A stretch of DNA of 60,000 nucleotides from Polytrichum commune (GCA_950295325.1 OX485804.1:29452001-29512000); one strand, 5' to 3'; positions 1 through 12,135 are shown, counted from the stretch's first letter. The notes: generated by a model from the letters alone, not told the origin. Numbers and translations are program-made.

Positions 1-68
1 GCAGAGAGAAAACGATCCATCGAAGGCATGTCAACCTTAAAGAGTTGACCATGCGAACACTGACTTAC

Positions 69-2382
69 CATATTTTTCTCCATGATGAAAAATCTCCTCA
101 AAAGCTTTCGTCATATTGAGAATGATAATGTCAGCTCCACGTATGCCTTTGTTGAGTACATTCACTCGGGCTTCAAGTAAGTTGTTGTGTAGTGTGGTCT
201 CGTTACTGATGGTTTCATTTTTTATGCAGGCAGTATAGTTGTTGACCGTTTTAGTACTGTATGGCATGCAATTCCCGGGAGCCACATTTGCTACCATAAT
301 ATGCGGGATGCCGAGCAATTGGATTCGTAACAAGTTGATTGCGATTCCATCCACCACACTTCCCACAAGTGCTCTTACCCCCTGCACCATCATAAATGCA
401 GTTTCATTGCATTGGTCAAATACTCCACTACTCAAATGAGTACAAGCTGCTAACACAAACTTCAGTCGAAACTAGAGTCAAACATGGTAAGGTAGGCATG
501 CCTAATCCAGTGACTTCTTTTGATCAGACACCTATCTTTGAGTGGTATGTGGTTAGGTGCAGATGCCAAAATGACATGTGTATACAAGAGATTGAACTAC
601 GTGCTCAGAGTATCATATTAACCATTCTAGGCTCAATAGTCAACATAATTGGGGGGTCTATATGACCACTTAATGAGTACAAGAATCTTCACTTTGATAA
701 TACATAAGATATTCATATGAGCTCCAAAGACTCTGAGGAATGTGGGATCTGCTAACTGCTGCTGCTAATCACATGTTTCATATCCTAGGAGAAGTGGGCT
801 AATTGGAAAAAGTGGCCACTTAAGACCCATCTACCTTAATGGTGGGAGGAATTGGGTAGTTGTGCACCTGAGGGTCACCATGTACGTTGTAGGCGTTATA
901 GTCATTGATTGCAATGTTCACCAAAGCAACTGACTTTCGAAGGTGTGCCTTGGTCCACACACCTGCTTTCACAATTTTCTCAAATTGATCCACCTGATCG
1001 TCAAGAGTTCTAACACCATATGCATATGTAACCCCTGCACCGGATGATCCGAAATTGACACCACCATTGTTTGTATAATTTGCATCCAAAACCTCATATG
1101 GTGTGGGTGTTGGAACATTGAAAAGGTCCGCTGAAACCATGAGACAAATGAGGAATCAAAACAATGTTGATGCCAGAGGTTTTAGGGCTTCATGTGTTTT
1201 TGACATTATTGACGAGGAAATGCTTAGGATTAGGAAGAAAATGTATGAGGAATATTTCATCAAAACAAAAAGGACAGCTGCTCAGAAGGAAATAACAATC
1301 GTTAGTCTCATATTTTGGGTCCCTCATGGTCATCAAGAGCTTATCGTCGATCAAATTAGGAATTATACTGTATTGTAGTGAGATCAGTACTTTGGGTGAG
1401 GAAAAGGTTGGATTTAAACTGAGTGTGATGGTCATACCAAGGTAGTCAACTTGATTGTGGCCATCACTGAATCGGCGTGCAGTTCCATTGGCAGGCCAAG
1501 TAATCCCATAAGGAGGGGATGTTATGTAAGTATACCCGGTGTCAGTGTACGAGTCTCCAAACGAAAACAAGGCTTGCGCTCCTGCAACCCCATCTGGACA
1601 AAAGCATCCAACAAAATATTGAATGAAATCAACAATTCCTTCGACCTGCAGCTCAAACTCAATATATTAACCTACACAATTATTGGACCTTTCCTGAAGT
1701 ATTCAAATAGGTTTCCCAAGTGAGTGGGCAGATATTCTTCATCAGATTTTGAGGCAGCGTTGAGCATGGGCTTGAAAATATGAACAAAAAGTGAAAGATG
1801 GCATCACAATGTTTAGAACTTACACCTTGAACTCCTGGGCTATCGCATGCAAGTGCAGTTGTGAGGAGGAAAGGGTATCCAGGTTTCAACCAACCATGTG
1901 GGAACCTAGGGGCTTGCCCTTGTCCGTGCCCGTTCAAGGTGTTCACCTTTGAAAGGAGGCAGTAGTCTTGGGGGCCCCTCTAATTCTCGTAATGCTCGTT
2001 TCAGGATTATATATAGACTTGGACCAACTTGAAAATGAAGCAACACCATAATCCACGCCGGTGGCAATATTGAAGTAGTCCTTCTTTCTTTCTTTCTCAG
2101 GCATATGTTGAGGGAGCTGTAAATGATTACATGAATTTGTGTCTCTTCACAATATACTGAAGGGATGGCGTGAATTTGCAACTCAAAAGGAAAAAAAAAA
2201 AGGGCCAAACCCATCAAGTTCAGAGACTCGTGAGACACTAGCAATCATCTTATAATCTGCTATAAAGAGAGCCATTCATAGCCTTAATCTGTTGATTAAA
2301 AAATGTTCAATACCATACCTGTCATGCACAAAATCTGAAGAGTACATAGAAGTGTCACAGCCGCAGCTACAAACGTCCTCAT
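69..2382 (-). CDS. GDSL esterase/lipase, 5' five exons (3' end off window)
   Basis: Secreted serine hydrolase of the plant GDSL/SGNH family, likely an apoplastic acyl-ester hydrolase; its substrate cannot be told. Exons on the minus strand: 2319-2382, 1826 to about 1930, 1438-1581, 835-1130, 69-381, each bounded by GT/AG and with codon phases that agree where checked. Exon 1 starts at the ATG at 2382 and encodes a hydrophobic signal peptide (MRTFVAAAVTLLCTLQ). Exon 3 holds the catalytic block FSFGDSYTDTG followed by PYGITWP and RRFSDG, exon 4 the GSSGAGV and AINDYNAY blocks, and exon 5 the GIPHIMVANVAPGNCMPYS region. The C-terminal exon with the catalytic Asp/His would lie left of base 1. The 5' border of exon 2 is uncertain because several AGs fit. 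Order and motifs match the PYGIT/RFSDG subgroup of plant GDSL lipases, from family knowledge. No in-frame stop is seen in the joined exons. Confidence 0.87.
520..834 (+). repeat. Dispersed repeat copy 1, inside GDSL intron 4
   Basis: This stretch fills most of the 382-834 intron. It resembles 7080-7290 and the split copy 24130-24275 plus 24845-25040. Shared strings include GAGTGGTATGTGGT, ACCATTCTAGGCTC, GACCACTTAATGAG, CATATGAGCTCCAAAGA and TTTCATATCCTAGGAGAA. The right end (TTAAGACCCATCTACCTTA) runs up to the splice donor of GDSL exon 4, and copy 3 ends with the same GATCTACCTTA string. No termini or target duplication were identified, so the class is unknown. Confidence 0.7.
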
Positions 2383-3508
2383 ATCACGTGATGGCAATTC
2401 TCCACGAAACCTTCAATTCCTGCACATATGTGGATTAGACAGTTGATTTGGATCACAAGTCAAATCGCCTACAGGTTATTCTCTGTTGAAGGACTATTGT
2501 CAGCTATGGGGGTTTCTTGAACTTTCAAGAAGAAATCCCTCACAATCATATCGTCAGCAAAAGTGTTTCACAACCACATCACAGATTGAAAGAGAACAGA
2601 ATTCATTCTCAGTTTATGTAGGACAACATACTGGTTAGCAATTTGTATTCCAATGAACCTATCTATACTCTACGCAACTCCTGAATTTCTCAAAAATTTG
2701 GAGAACAAAATACCTTCAATAGATATGCATGCAGCCATTCAACAGGAGGATATCTGAAGAGTATTTGAGGACCACAAAAGCATACCCAAAATCAACGACT
2801 ATTCGGTTACGTGAACACTGACTATGTCAAGAAGAATCGCACATAGTTTCTATCATATACGAGATAGAAAGAGACGAGCGCCTCAGTTTATGTGAGGATA
2901 ACATACTGCTAGTCAGCAATTTGCAGCCCAAAAACATGTGCTTAGGGAATAAATTGGTATCTGTAGACTAGAGGCAAAAGGGTTGAGTTCAATTTGTGCA
3001 ATACAACCTTTGAACCTATCTATGTTCCAATCAACTACTGAATTTCTCAGGAATTCAGAATACCAAACCTCCTTCAACAGAGATGAATGCAGCATAGCCT
3101 ACCATTCGACAGCAGGACATTTGAAGGGTATTTGAGAACCAAAGGGCATACCGCAAATTTCTATTTACCTGATGGGAAGATCTGAACTGTTGGCTTCAAA
3201 GATGATCTGAATGGGCATCGATGTGCCAGCTTCAGATCCCACTGCCGTGGCCTTGGTTGAGAATTGAAGACTCTAATCCATCGACCTATATACTCTGTGC
3301 CTCGAGGGAGATCGAAAGAAAAAATTCCACCCGGCTCCTGCCATTGAAGCTTCCACTCTTGGTGATTATCTCACTGTGGTCTCCAAAGACCCGGAAGCAA
3401 TTTCACTTGTCATCCCTCCATCCCGTCAGCAAAATGCTTGCTCTTGGACTATCCTCAAATCTTCATTGCCCGACACGTTGAGGGCCCACTTCACGTCGTC
3501 CATGGATG
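2383..3508. other. GDSL upstream region; contains an old tandem duplication, no gene recognised
   Basis: Promoter and 5' flank of the GDSL gene. It contains two diverged copies of one segment: 2609-2800 and 2882-3160 share CTCAGTTTATGT, ACATACTG, ACCTATCTAT, CTGAATTTCTCA and GTATTTGAG. The second copy has an extra stretch of roughly 80-90 bp. In 3330-3510 a plus-strand frame reads without a stop (LGDYLTVVSKDPEAISLVI), but it is stopped upstream and I do not recognise it; it may be a transposon gag relic. Confidence 0.5.
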
Positions 3509-4132
3509 CTATGATCGGGGAGAACCGGCAGTGAGTTACAGATGAATCGGTTGAGGTGGAGAAATAACCGGTTGAAATTCAAGACTGCAGGAAAATGACC
3601 GACCATTTCCAAGGAATTTATAGAATATACCCGAATGTAATAAAGGAAAACCGGAGGATGTCAACATGTGATCGGTTGGACTTGCAAACACTAGGATCTC
3701 AACCAGTTAGAGCATCCTCAGTCGGTCTAGGTAAAGCTCACTGCAAACCAAAACCTATCTTTTGACTGACCTAAAATTAGAAACTGAAATTACCATCATT
3801 AGAAGCACACCTAAATAAACGTGAGATATTTCTCAAGAAAAAAGAATTGTAAAAATTTGACGTAGGTGAAATCCCTCATTGAAAACACCACATTTTCAAA
3901 ATTTAGAGGGAGTGCACCAAATCTTGCTTTAAAATGGAAAGATCCTCCCACACTGCCTCCAAATTTTTGACATTTAGAGGGAGTGTGGGAGGATCTGTCC
4001 ATTTTTAAGCAAGATTTGGTGCACTCCCTCTAAATTTTGAGCAATTTTAAGCAAGATAGGTCTTGGTTTGCAGTGAGCTTTACCTAGACCGACTGAGGAT
4101 GCTCTTATGCCCAAAAATCTCCCCGATCACTG
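3509..4132 (+). mobile_element. hAT-type MITE, copy 1 (carries a nested MITE)
   Basis: A short non-autonomous element with imperfect terminal inverted repeats. The left end reads CTATGATCGGGGAG and the right end is the complement of CAGTGATCGGGGAG. Exact 8-bp direct repeats CATGGATG flank it at 3501-3508 and 4133-4140, which is the target duplication length of hAT transposons. Without the nested 395-bp MITE and its TTA duplication the element is about 226 bp. Four more relatives lie in this window. It has no coding capacity. Confidence 0.82.
3710..4104 (+). mobile_element. PIF/Harbinger (Tourist-like) MITE nested in the hAT MITE
   Basis: A 395-bp foldback element. Its ends are an almost perfect inverted repeat of about 50 bp beginning GAGCATCCTCAGTCGG, and an inner inverted repeat (GGGAGTGCACCAAATCTTG) makes the whole element one long hairpin. 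It is flanked by TTA at 3707-3709 and 4105-4107. The sister hAT MITE at 12528-12751 has the uninterrupted site CAGTTATGCCC, where this copy reads CAGTTA, element, TTATGCCC. That shows directly that TTA is the target duplication, as expected for PIF/Harbinger. It encodes nothing. Confidence 0.88.
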
Positions 4133-4597
4133 CATGGATGTGCTGCAACAATTTTTTAAGTATAGGTTGATTTTTAGGTGCACGGAGTTTGAGTCATGTG
4201 CACATGACTCTATTAAATCTTTGGTGCAGCTAGATTGAATACTCTACTCAAGCATTTGGACAAGTGCCGCAACCAGAGGCCTCGGGCTAGATTGCATCTA
4301 TATCACAACCAGAGGCCAAGAGGAGGGTAGGCATGACATCCTAAAGTAGCCTATTTAGTTGGTTATGATGCAAGTGGACTATTTCTTAGGCAAACCTGGA
4401 TCCATGTCACTGAGGTGCAGTGAATGCAGGGTGTGGTCATGGGCATAGCACATTCAAGCCATCCATTCACAGAGCCCCATCCTGCGATCTATGAAACCGT
4501 TCGGGCAACCCAAAAACAAACTTCCGATAGAGGAAAATTTGGTGGATGAAAAATCAATGTTTGCAAGATGAAGGGGTTGATAGTTCACCCCATCGTG

Positions 4598-4733
4598 TGA
4601 GAGGATTTGTGTGGGACTTTGAAAGTTCCCAGAGGGTTCTCCGAGTTCCCAATGGAGTTTGTGGTTCCGGGAACTCCATTGGGAACCCGGGGAACCCTCT
4701 GGAAACCTTCAAAGTCCCACACAAATCCTCTCA
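4598..4733. mobile_element. Foldback MITE-like inverted repeat
   Basis: A 136-bp near-palindrome. The left arm starts TGAGAGGATTTGTGTGGGAC and the right arm is its complement with a few mismatches; the central turn is near GTTTGTGGTTCC. It lies in otherwise gene-free DNA. No convincing target duplication is visible, so the superfamily is open. Confidence 0.65.
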
Positions 4734-7079
4734 TAAGACCACTTAAATTCTAATTCTAGCTACTTTATTCTATGATATTTAATTTATGCCTTCTCCTTTC
4801 ACAAGCATTCATACTCGTTTAAACTAATTTTCAAGCGTGATTGAATGGAATTGAGCATAGTTGAGTGCAAGCCCTATGCCTAATTCGGCTCCTAGTTTGT
4901 ATCTAGATAAATGTGCCAAGTCTATGGATTATATCAAAATAATCAAACTAATAAAGCATAATCACAGCATTAACTAGTTAACCTATGTAATCAAAATTGC
5001 GCTTACTTGAATTCAGAAATGAGAATTGATGTGGTTAATTACACTTGTTTTGGCTTCATTCTGCTTATTTAGGTTCAATGCGCTTACTTGCACTTAATTA
5101 GGCTTTATCAATTTGAATGTGTATGGATACTTGTAAAAACTTAGGCCTGGCACTTAATTACTCTCAATTATGGTTATGTTTAATCATTAAATTTACAGAT
5201 TATTCTGAAAGTCTAGCAGCCTAAACATCTTAGATGTGGTTTCCACTTTCGTGCAACTAACTTACAACCTTAATTGAAAGGGACTCCGTGCCAATGAATG
5301 AAGAGAGCCGACTGCTAGTTACAGATGAATCAGTTGAGTTTGAGAAATAATCGCTTGAAAAATTACCACTCATATAAGAAGAATCTATGGAATATGCCTC
5401 AAATTAATAAAGAAAAATCAAAAGATCACAACATGAATCCAGTTGGACTTGGAAACACTAGTAGGATCTCAACTTGTGTGTAACAAGGAAGATTTATTGC
5501 TCGTGCAGGGAAGTACAATGGTGTTGCATTTCAAAGGTGATGCATCTGTCTAATTTTTATTTTTTTTATTGTTTTGTTTTGTTTGGTTGATGAGGTGTTG
5601 TGATGTTTTCAATGTTGTCATTTTAGGGCCACTTCCACACATGAGATTGAAGGTCCATGACCATTGCATTCTAAGATCTCTCATTGGTCAAAAAGGTTGA
5701 GATCATCCAAATTCACTTCACACTAGCATGTGAAGGCCTAAGAGTCCAAAGAAATTATCACACATGCTCGTGCTCATATCATAGCTTCTCTCCATGCTAT
5801 GGTGTATGTAGATTAAAATAGTGAACGTAATGGCAAGTTGATGTGACCATAGGGAATACATTATCCTCAAGAATGAGGGTGAAATGTTAGTTGATGTCTT
5901 TGATAACATAATCATGAGTAATTCTTTTGTTAACTAGTAATAGCGTACTTGAGTGTAATACCCTTGGTTATTGAATTGCTATCTGCAGACTTCTATTTAA
6001 TTCCTTAACAAATAGTTAGAATCTTGGAACTTATTAGAAATTCAATGAACACAATGTATATGAGTGTACAAAAGGCATAAGGTAGGAAGGCAATGGGAGA
6101 GAAGGAGAGAGGGGGAGGGAACGAGGGTTAATTTCCTTTGGTGTGGTTATTTCTACTTGGTTGCAATTGGGCTGCCAATTTCATGCAAGCTTGCACTCAA
6201 TTAGAGATGGAATTAGCATTGGTTGGAGGTGAGAGAAGGATATTGTGCCCTCTTTTGGTTTTTTCTCGTCAGTCAAATAATTTAAGATTTTGTTGATGAG
6301 GCACTTTCCAAAATTTAAGCTCATGATATATTTTGCACTAAAGTGCTTGTGATACTTAATGACATTGATTTAACACTGCCACTTCTCCTATTCTAAGGCC
6401 TATGCCTAGGTTATACTAATGGTCAACAAGTTGACAATTACTATATAACATATATGGCACATGGCATTATTATGCTCAAATAAAATTATATGGCCTATCC
6501 TCAAGATACATTAATGATCATTAATGTAAGTACATGACAAATTGAGAATCATATGCTCAGCCATATCTCCTCATGCACACTAAAACATAAAATATTATCT
6601 CAAGTACTCCAATGAGCTATGCAATTTGTCATACCATGAATAATTATTTGCTTTAAAAGTTACTTAATATGTCGATATTAGTGGGACGTGACATTTCTAA
6701 GCTTCTAGGCTGTGTGTAACCCTTTTGTTTACGGTAGAAGCTTACTTTTACTACATTGGGTTAAAAAATAATATATATGAATAGATATCTTTAAACATTA
6801 GGAAAAGAACCTTTAAAAAGCATGTTGAAGATAAGGATTAAGATCCTTTTGAAATAGAATCACCCGTTTTAGATCAACTATGTGTTACCCTAACTTTATC
6901 GCTTCGAAAAAAATAGCAATTTCCATATTCATGATTTATTTTATTTGTTTATTATTAATTATATTTTTTGGGTTCTCCTTAGAATTTGTTTCTTTTTACA
7001 AGAAAAACAATTCCCTATAATTACTCCTCCTAAATAAATGCAAACCCTCTTATTTTATTGGCTTATAGATGCTTCAACC
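4734..7079. other. Gene-poor AT-rich stretch with one decayed MITE
   Basis: I see no gene here. A degraded third family member of the hAT-type MITE lies at about 5291-5478 (GAGAGCCGACTGCTAGTTACAG, GTTGGACTTGGAAACACTAG); its right end is lost. A purine-rich tract lies near 6090-6122. The rest is AT-rich with frequent stops in all frames. Confidence 0.5.
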
Positions 7080-7290
7080 TTATGTGATGAGGTGTGGATC
7101 TAAGAAATGACACCAAAAAGATAAGTGTTTAAAAGAGATTGACTACATGCTCAAAATATGCTAACCATTCTAAGCTCAATAGTAAGCATGATTAGGGGAC
7201 CTACATGACCACTTAATGAGCACAAAAAGTTCACTTGATGATGAATTAGATAATCAAATGCGGTCCAAAAAGTATGGGGCGAATTTGAGA
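7080..7290 (+). repeat. Dispersed repeat copy 2
   Basis: This shares GTGTGGATCTAAGAA, AAAGAGATTGACTAC, AACCATTCTAAGCTCAATAG and GACCACTTAATGAGCAC with the repeats at 520-834 and 24130-24275. It lacks the right half found in the other two copies (the TTTCATATCCTAGGAGAA part). Confidence 0.65.
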
Positions 7291-7540
7291 AGTGGGTGCA
7301 GAGAGAAAATTATCCATCGAACGCACGTGTACCAAAGAGGGCCTCTTCATGTCATAGCTTCTCTTGACGTTATGATGTCTGTGAATGAAGATAGCTAAAC
7401 GAGAACGCCATCATCGGCATTCAGAACAAGAATGGCATGCTAAAGAGAGCTAGATTTGTGCTTCACTTTAACAGAGTCGCATTTGAGATTGACGGCAGTT
7501 GAAGCTGGTGGGGAGATTTGTGTGTGGAGGGGGAGTGCGG

Positions 7541-7787
7541 GCAATGCAAGAGAGAGCAATGTTGTGTCGAATATCCACAACAGTTGCTCAGGCCCCACAC
7601 CACTCCCATGCCATAGCCACTCTCCGGAACCGCCTCTGCCTCCAAGGAAGCGGGCTCGATGTCTCCACATTGACATTGGGGAGCCTCTCTCACAAACGTG
7701 TCTGTTGGGGTCCAAGACCACAATCCGGGCGACTCCTTGTCACAGGTTCCCTCTCTCACAGATTACCGTCAGAATGGGCCCAGGGTT
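7541..7787 (+). CDS. Possible 5' exon (plastid transit peptide) of the methyltransferase gene
   Basis: An open stretch from the ATG at 7541 reads MQERAMLCRISTTVAQ and continues rich in Ser, Arg, Leu and His and poor in acidic residues, as chloroplast transit peptides are. GT dinucleotides near 7785-7795 (in AGGGTTTAG) could serve as donor. It lies on the same strand upstream of the methyltransferase exons, which lack a start codon of their own. The link is inference: the acceptor and phase were not proven, and another upstream start is possible. Confidence 0.3.
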
Positions 7788-8830
7788 TAGGGTTTAAGGC
7801 TTTGCCAATTGGGCCACTACAGTAGAAGTCTCCAGGAGAATCGTTGAGTGCCTTGAATTCATCCACATTTGTTGGAAAATTGCTGGCTGGTAATAGTATT
7901 TGTGTTTGGAGGAGGGATTTGTGTTTGCGGATTTTGTAGCCCAGTCTGTTGAGTGTTCTGTTTCAAGTGAGTCGTTTAGTTTCCGAGCTAAGATATAGAG
8001 GGGTAACAGTACATCATCAAAAGTTTTCAAACTTATGTTCATACTCTCGGATTGTCTCCTCATCGACAAGTCCAGTGAATGTACTTTGATGTAGAAGTTG
8101 ATACTCAAGGGTTTAGGGTTTAAGCTTGCGATGTCAATGGCTCTTTGCAAAAGCATATATTAATGTCTAGTCCAGGGGTGTATGGTTTCAATTTGTACAG
8201 TAAGATTTTAATGCAGCTGGAACAGATGAAAGAATTGACTGTTCGTACTCCAGATGTTGCTTTTGTTTGGGCTTTCGAATTATGTCCTCATCGACATGTC
8301 TGGTGAAATTACTTTGAGAGAGTTTTGTGGAGCAGTTGGCACTCAAGAGTTTAGGGTTTAAGTTTGTGCTGTCAATGGCTCTTTGCAAAAGCATACTCTA
8401 GAATCTAGTCCAGGGTTTATGATTGTAATTTTGTACAGCAAGAATTCAACGCAGCTGGAACTTATGAAAGAGTGGAGTGTTTGGGATTGTCTCCTCATCG
8501 AAGTCCAGTGAATTTACTTTGTTATAGAGTTGTTTTTAGAGAAGTTGGTACTCAAGGGTTTTAGGGCTTAAGGTTTAGGTGTTAATGACTGATTGCAAAA
8601 GCATACACTAGAACCCAGGTGATTGTAGCTGTGTGCAGCAAGAATTCAACTCAGCTGGAACATATGAAAGAGTTGAGTGTTTACACTCCAGGTGTTGCAG
8701 CACATTCGTTTTGTGTTTTAGGATTATCTCTTTATCAACGAGTCCAGTGAATCTACTTTGACATAGATTTTTTTCAGAAAAGTGGATACTCAAGGGTTTA
8801 GGGTTTAAGCTTTCAGTGTCAAAGAAGTAT
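7788..8830 (+). repeat. Tandem array of 210-240 bp units in the methyltransferase 5' intron
   Basis: At least three direct units start at about 8107, 8342 and 8550, with a partial one at 8788 and a more diverged one before 8107. Each starts CTCAAGGGTTTAGGGTTTAAG (with changes), then GTCAATGGCTCTTTGCAAAAGCATA, CAGCTGGAAC, GAAAGAGT and CCTCATCGACAAGTCCAGTGAA. The TTTAGGGTTTA core resembles the plant telomere repeat TTTAGGG, which also occurs in plant telo-box promoters. No unit encodes a conserved protein; the short minus-strand ORFs here are shadows of the repeat. Confidence 0.75.
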
Positions 8831-9052
8831 ACGATGAACTGTGTGATCCTGGTGTTCATATGTAACTTATTTATGGGACAGTGTTCTTCTGTTCCATCAT
8901 TTTGAAGTCTCATCATTCATGGCTACACATTCTACATATCTCATGAGATCCTCATCTGATGACAATAGCATATTATTTGATGACATTCTTAAATTCCAAA
9001 CATCCACCAGATTCATCAATTTTGTGTCTCATTGCAAGAAAATTGATTTGAG

Positions 9053-11441
9053 TGATTGTGTACATTGGCACAGCTTCAGAAGCAACAAAGAGATGGGGAG
9101 ACGTTGCTCAGAAGGACTCACAACAGAGAATGCTCCAAGTAGTGTTGGTGTCACCCCAGGTACCACCTTCTTGGTACCCAAAACATATCATGTATGGTTT
9201 CTAAGAAATATTGACTCCATCTATGCCGCAAGTCACTGTGAAATCATTGTTGCAAAGTAACGTCGTTTTTGACTTTTGTTGCAGATTCCAGGAAACACTG
9301 GATGTATTGCAAGGACATGCGCAGCTACATGTGTTGGTTTGCATCTTGTTGAGGTACCTTCACTTCTTTCAGATCATTTCTCAGAAGGTTCCTTCCATGT
9401 CAATGGATCACACTTTGTATGTCTGTGCATCCATTTGTCCAATCTTCCCCATTGCATTTTCATCTGCAACATTTTTCTTGGGTGGGATTCTGGGTTTGCA
9501 CTTTGCATCTGTTTCATGGTTGTGCTGAACAGCTCATTGTATTGTCTAGATGTTTGCCTTACATCAAAAGTAGATTACAAAATTAAGTTCCCTCGTTAGA
9601 AAATTATTGAAAATGATCAATTCTGGTGATTTATATGTGTGTCTGTGTGTCTGTTTCTGTGTGATCAATACAGCCACTGGGATACAAGATTGAGGATGCT
9701 AAGCTGAAGAGGGCAGGATTAGACTACTGGCCGTATCCTCCTCAAACATGATTGTAATTGCTATCCTTTGCATTTTTCATTCTTTGCATGTCTATGACAA
9801 TTGGTGTTCTAACTTCTGATTCTTCAAATTGAACGCTTAGATCTCCAAACTAGTGTTCAAAGGGATACATTTAAGGGGGATGTGGAATCCCTTAACTGCA
9901 TGCGCAGAAGCCATTTGTGTATATTTTGAATTCGCTGCATTTCCATAAGCTAAACACCAACAGATATGTAGTAGTTAAGGTGCATAAGTCATGGAGCGAT
10001 TTTTTTGACTATTTTCAGCAACAGGTTAGTTCTTCATCTTTTGATTTTGAACTGCCCAAACAATCTGTCAAAAACTTCCGCACTTTAAGAGATTCTTTAC
10101 TAGTTGTGTCATTACTGGCAAGCACTTTCTCAAAAGTTGTTCAAAGCCATTCATCCCAAGTGCTTCTGTATTGGAAACTATAATAAAGTAAAGTGTTTGG
10201 TGAAGGGTATACTTCACGTGCTTCATGAGTGCTTCTTGACATATTAGCTGAGTTTATTGTCAGATTGGATATTGTCATGTCATTTTTGAAATTTGCTATG
10301 GGGCAGTTTACACTAAAGCTTAAGGGCCCGTGAGCATTGTGGAAAATGCCAAATCTGTCCCACTTCACTTTACACTAGAGCTTGGGGCCTGTGGGACCCA
10401 GGAAGTTGGAATGGTTGGAAAACATACATGGAGTTCTACATGGGATGCAATGGAAAATGCGTCATGGTCCACTGGATTTTTTGGTCAAGCCCACCTCAAA
10501 GGGATGGGTTCAACACAAAACCGGGAGACCATGCCACTTCAAAATTTCATAACTGTTGATTGGCTATAACAAATTGTTTAGAAGGGCCCACATGAATAGG
10601 ATGCTACTGAAATAGTTTGATTGAGAGCCTGGTTGTGTACGTCTTTACGCTACACTTGAAGGCCTGTAACCACACAAATTTTGATTTCAATTAATCAAGG
10701 TACAGCCTTCGGATGAGTTTCAAGGGCCCTAACAGTTTCATGGCATGGCCTTTGGATGAGTTTCAAAAGGCCCTCACAATTTCATGATCACGGCCCTTGG
10801 CCATATTGTAAAGTGGTCCTAGGTCTACATAGTCATTCCAGTTCAAGGTTTTAATTTTTAACATGCATGTACTACATCCAATTTCTTGATGTAGACACTC
10901 TGATTGTTGCAGGAGGGAAAGAAAAGGCTACTTGCATATACTAAGAAGGGCAGCTGTGTTCACACGGTTAGCACTCCACCCCATCCCTTAAGTAGGAAGG
11001 AACTTTCACAAGCTGCTGTGCCTTCATCAGACCATCTCCTTACAACCCACGGAGCTCATTGGATACTGTCATGTCGTTTTTGAAATTACCGATGATTACA
11101 TTCAAGTTCTGGGTTCTGAATTTCTGAATGCTTGTTTGTTTTGCTGGCCACAGGATGTGAAACACGAGGGTGGTGACTGGCTTTTGTTTGGCTCGGAAGT
11201 TGATGGCCTACCCTCGGCAGCTCTGGAGCAATGTAGCACTGGCCAGTACGCAGGGGGCACAATTCGCCTCCCTATGAGTGAAGCATATGTACGTTCCTTG
11301 AATCTTTCAGTATCTGCAGGTGTTGCGGTGTATGAGGCTCTACGACAACTTGATGCACACACAAACTACAGCAGCTTGGATGTGTCTCCCATTGAGGCCA
11401 TGGAGTCAGCCAACTCTGGACACAATGATGGATTCCCATGA
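9053..11441 (+). CDS. trmL: tRNA (cytidine(34)-2'-O)-methyltransferase, SpoU/TrmL family
   Basis: It would 2'-O-methylate the wobble nucleotide of tRNA-Leu using S-adenosylmethionine, probably in an organelle. Supported exons: about 9053-9159, 9285-9353, 9674-9732, 9964-10024, 10913-10966 and 11154-11441 (stop TGA). All join in phase with GT/AG borders. The SpoU-fold landmarks are in order: QVVLVSPQ, IPGNTGCIARTCAATCVGLH (motif 1), LKRAGLDYWPYV, FGSEVDGLP (motif 2), and TIRLPMSEAYVRSLNLSVSA (motif 3, SAM-binding trefoil knot). The tail after HTNYSSL is about 25 residues longer than bacterial TrmL. The first exon with a start codon is not certain, because the frame is closed by TGA at 9049. 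Introns 4 and 5 contain short repeats but no stops fall in exons. It looks intact and nucleus-encoded, of bacterial origin. Confidence 0.88.
10711..10796 (+). repeat. Two-copy tandem repeat, about 43 bp, in a methyltransferase intron
   Basis: GGATGAGTTTCAAGGGCCCT at 10711 recurs as GGATGAGTTTCAAAAGGCCC at 10754, each followed by CA(C)A(A/G)TTTCATG. A second small repeat pair in the same intron region is GTCATGTC(A/G)TTTTTGAAATT at about 10275 and 11068. Confidence 0.6.
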
Positions 11442-12135
11442 CTTCAGTGTGAAGGGTTGTAGAAGAAGAGCACGTTTAGTTTATTACATGTACTTGTAGT
11501 CACCAATTTATCAGTAGGATGAAAGGCAACCATAACAAGTGTATCACGACATGGTGAAGCCTTTGTGTTTGCCTGGAGGATCTTGTCATAGCAAGCCAGG
11601 CTCCTTGAGAAGCCCCATACCATTTATCCTGGTCATGAGTCCATTATGCAACTTTGTTCAGGTACTTTTGGCAACAATGAAAATTTCTTCTGATCTGCTG
11701 GATGATAAATTCTGAGAAGGAGAAGGAGATTGCACTGAAGAGGGACACTGACATTCACAACTCAAAACATCAAACCATATACAGATTGTTAAGATATTCA
11801 CCTTTGATAAAACTGTACACTTTGGCAGATCTGAAATTATAGACTTTCATTTTTAGAAGTAGGAGTTAACTCAAGCCAGTCAAAATGCAGGCTTTCATCC
11901 AGCTAGCAAATTTCCATCCTCACATGATATGTATCGGATTATCTTACAGTGTGTTTTGGGTAAGACCCATCTGCTGCAATATGGAGGACTTGGAAAAGAT
12001 GGTTTCCAACTTGACTTTTCCTCTGCAATTGATATTGGGTAAGCTTAAAGTGTCACTTCGGATGTAATTTGCAGGGAATATCATGTTGAAATCTACTTCT
12101 GGAAATTGAGGTTCTCACAATAGTTAACCGAACAT

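Noticed and set aside
7456-7825. Several overlapping 60-110 codon ORFs on both strands at 7.44-7.83 kb
   Set aside because: Only the 7541 frame has transit-peptide character; the rest are GC-rich shadows.
8188-8916. Repeated minus-strand ORFs (MLLQRAID type)
   Set aside because: They recur only because the tandem array repeats; no conserved protein is encoded.
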